33,539 nt of DNA. It comes from Thermoleophilia bacterium. GTDB lineage: Bacteria; Actinomycetota; Thermoleophilia; Gaiellales; JAICJC01. The first letter of the stretch is position 1; every line of letters begins with the position of its first letter. Under the pieces are notes generated by a model. That model saw only the letters and a list, made by a program, of their open reading frames with translations, did no database searches and was not told the DNA's origin. Positions 31,874 to 33,539 of this stretch are shown piece by piece. The DNA is taken from contig JAICKX010000024.1 of assembly GCA_025927685.1 (NCBI GenBank), positions 1 through 33,539 on the forward strand, read 5' to 3'. The position numbers were made by a program, and so were the translations under genes.

Positions 31874-31879
31874 TACACT
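31874..31879 (+). promoter_or_regulatory. -10 element of the suf operon
   Basis: TACACT lies 40 bases upstream of the chosen sufC start. A GAGGA site (31909-31913) precedes TTG 31920. No clear -35 hexamer is seen. Confidence 0.35.
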
Positions 31880-31919
31880 GTTCTCAGACCGAATTTCCCT
31901 GCGATCCGCGAGGACTGCA

Positions 31920-32696
31920 TTGCCCGATCTTGTCATTCGTAACCTGCGCGCCTCGATCGACGGCGCCGAGATCCTGAAGGGGATCGACCTCGAGCTCTCC
32001 AAGGGGGAGATCCACGCCATCATGGGGCCGAACGGGTCCGGCAAGTCGACGCTCGCGCACGTCCTCATGGGCCATCCCGCCTACGAGGTGACGGGCGGCG
32101 AGGTCGCCTTCAAGGGCGCCGACGTCCTCGAGCTCGAGCCCGACGAGCGCTCGCGGCTGGGGATGTTCCTCGCCTTCCAGTACCCGTCGGCGATCCCCGG
32201 CGTCACGGTCGCCAACTTCCTGCGGATGGCCGTGAACGCCCATCGCCGCTCCGAGGACGGCGAGGAGAACCCGATCCGCATCCCGGAGTTCCGAAAGCTG
32301 CTCCAGGAGAACATGGAGACGCTGAAGATCGACCGCTCGATGACGTCCCGCTACCTGAACGACGGGTTCTCCGGCGGCGAGAAGAAGCGGGTCGAGATCC
32401 TCCAGATGGCGATCCTCCGTCCCGAGCTGGCGATCATGGACGAGACCGACTCCGGCCTCGACATCGACGCCCTGCGCATCGTGTCGGACGGCGTGAACCG
32501 CCTGGCGGGCCCGGAGCTCGGCGTCCTCGTCATCACCCACTATTCGCGACTGCTTCGATACATCAAGCCCAACGTGGTGCACGTTCTGGTCGACGGCCGC
32601 ATCGTCCGCACCGGTGGTGCGGAGGTGGCCGATGAGCTCGAGCGCGACGGCTACGCCCCATATGGAGTGCAGGAGGAGGCGATCGTCGGTGGCTAA
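31920..32696 (+). CDS. sufC: SufC, Fe-S cluster assembly ATPase
   Basis: This 258-residue ABC-type ATPase of the SufBCD scaffold has Walker [10 protein letters not shown] (about 34-42), the SufC-specific [12 protein letters not shown]-loop region, signature FSGGEKKR, Walker [13 protein letters not shown] and the H-switch in VITHYSR. It powers conformational change of SufB/SufD during Fe-S assembly. TTG 31920 was chosen because it gives the usual LPDLVIRNL start and has a GAGGA site. GTG 31869 also has a good G-rich site and would add 17 residues. It overlaps sufB by eight bases. The order sufC-sufB differs from the common actinobacterial sufB-sufD-sufC order. Confidence 0.95.
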   Translation: MPDLVIRNLRASIDGAEILKGIDLELSKGEIHAIMGPNGSGKSTLAHVLMGHPAYEVTGGEVAFKGADVLELEPDERSRLGMFLAFQYPSAIPGVTVANFLRMAVNAHRRSEDGEENPIRIPEFRKLLQENMETLKIDRSMTSRYLNDGFSGGEKKRVEILQMAILRPELAIMDETDSGLDIDALRIVSDGVNRLAGPELGVLVITHYSRLLRYIKPNVVHVLVDGRIVRTGGAEVADELERDGYAPYGVQEEAIVGG

Positions 32697-33539
32697 GACT
32701 GACCTGACGCCAGAGGAGGCCCAGGCAACGGCCCTGGGCGACTACAAGTTCGGTTTCCATGACGACGTCACATCCGTCTTCCGCACCCGCAGGGGGCTGG
32801 ACGAGGACGTGGTCCGCGAGATCTCGGCTCACAAGCAGGAGCCCGACTGGATGACCGAGCTCCGGGTCAAGGCGTACCGGCACTTCGTCGAGCGCGAGCT
32901 GCCGCGCTGGGGCGCCGACCTGTCGGTCATCGACTTCGAGAACATCTACTACTACCTGAAGCCGGTCGACGAGCAGGCCAAGAGCTGGGACGACCTGCCG
33001 CCCGGCATGAGGGAGACCTGGGACAAGCTGGGCATCCCCGAGGCCGAGAAGAAGTACCTGGCCGGCGTCGGCGCCCAGTACGAGTCCGAGGTCGTCTACC
33101 ACAACCTCCAGAAGGACCTGGCGGAGAAGGGCGTCGTCTTCCTCGACATGGACTCGGGCCTGCGCGAGCACGAGGACCTCGTGCGCGAGCACTTCGGCAC
33201 CATCATCCCGTACAACGACAACAAGTTCGCCGCGCTCAACACGGCCGTGTGGTCGGGCGGGTCGTTCATCTACGTCCCGCCGGGCGTGCGGGTGGAGCTG
33301 CCGCTCCAGGCCTACTTCCGCATCAACGCCGAGAACATGGGCCAGTTCGAGCGCACGCTGATCCTGGTGGACAAGGACGCCTACGTCCACTACGTCGAGG
33401 GCTGCACGGCCCCGATCTACTCGACCGACTCGCTGCACTCGGCGGTGGTCGAGATCCACGTCGCCGAGGGTGGCAGGTGCCGCTACACGACGATCCAGAA
33501 CTGGTCGACGAACGTCTACAACCTCGTCACCAAGCGCGC
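32689..33539 (+). CDS. sufB: SufB, Fe-S scaffold subunit (cut by window end)
   Basis: The first 283 codons of sufB are present; the gene runs off the right edge. The N-terminus [13 protein letters not shown] is followed by typical SufB sequence: [24 protein letters not shown], the [14 protein letters not shown]-like stretch (here [20 protein letters not shown]), [18 protein letters not shown] and [20 protein letters not shown]. SufB carries the nascent Fe-S cluster with SufC and SufD. GTG 32689 overlaps the sufC end by eight bases and has an AGGAGGAGG site (32671-32679). sufD is expected next, outside the window. Confidence 0.93.
   Translation, partial: MAKTDLTPEEAQATALGDYKFGFHDDVTSVFRTRRGLDEDVVREISAHKQEPDWMTELRVKAYRHFVERELPRWGADLSVIDFENIYYYLKPVDEQAKSWDDLPPGMRETWDKLGIPEAEKKYLAGVGAQYESEVVYHNLQKDLAEKGVVFLDMDSGLREHEDLVREHFGTIIPYNDNKFAALNTAVWSGGSFIYVPPGVRVELPLQAYFRINAENMGQFERTLILVDKDAYVHYVEGCTAPIYSTDSLHSAVVEIHVAEGGRCRYTTIQNWSTNVYNLVTKR

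Noticed and set aside
31869-31919. GTG 31869 as the sufC start
   Set aside because: It has a good G-rich site but adds 17 residues not expected in SufC and covers the TACACT promoter element; kept only as an alternative.
1-33539. CRISPR array, insertion sequence or rRNA
   Set aside because: No regularly spaced repeats, transposase-like protein or rRNA core sequence was seen on reading both strands.

Overview
The window reads as chromosomal DNA of a high-GC actinobacterium-like organism. A Thermoleophilia (Gaiellales/Solirubrobacterales) lineage or metagenome fits best. This is inferred from the strong GC bias, many GTG starts, frequent 4-nt stop/start overlaps (ATGA, GTGA), apparently leaderless promoters, and the gene content (sufC before sufB, tatA-tatC, NarL-type kinases, MmpL transporter, DUF4349 lipoprotein). 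No sequence search was possible, so the taxonomy is tentative. Coding density is very high, and no stretch over 300 bases lacks a gene.

Left part (1-9.2 kb): positions 1-247 hold no gene, but they contain the 3' half of a CAT-anticodon tRNA without its 5' half, which looks like an attachment-site scar. Next come a secreted phosphoesterase with an OmpR-type response regulator and histidine kinase, preceded by an 11-bp-phased direct repeat. Then follow two secreted beta-rich proteins (LamG-like and allene-oxide-cyclase-barrel-like), a GST-fold protein, a VOC metalloprotein, a secreted GH26-like glycosidase, and a two-gene unit of an acyl-CoA ligase and a citrate-synthase-fold 'citryl-CoA lyase-like' protein that appears to lack catalytic residues.

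Middle (9.2-21.5 kb): a two-TM protein with a threonine-rich tail, a three-gene polar amino-acid ABC importer, a large surface protein with tandem Ig-like repeats, a DUF4349 lipoprotein, and a tight three-gene unit of an unusual FtsH-like AAA/M41 protease, a membrane-anchored partner and a small HExxH protein. After these lie a YciI protein, an orphan D12-class DNA adenine methyltransferase and two very small genes.

Right part (21.5-33.5 kb): a signalling cluster on the minus strand (stand-alone receiver, very large multi-TM PAS-GAF-GAF histidine kinase, MmpL/RND transporter, and a cyclase-domain/receiver/LuxR fusion). Then comes a tatA-tatC-amidohydrolase-TPR operon and, divergently, sufC-sufB (sufB cut by the window end). 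The theme is envelope and secretion: Sec/Tat export, membrane proteolysis, surface proteins and two-component sensing. The most unusual items are the FtsH-like operon, the degenerate cyclase/receiver/LuxR fusion, the citryl-CoA-lyase-like pair and the tRNA scar.
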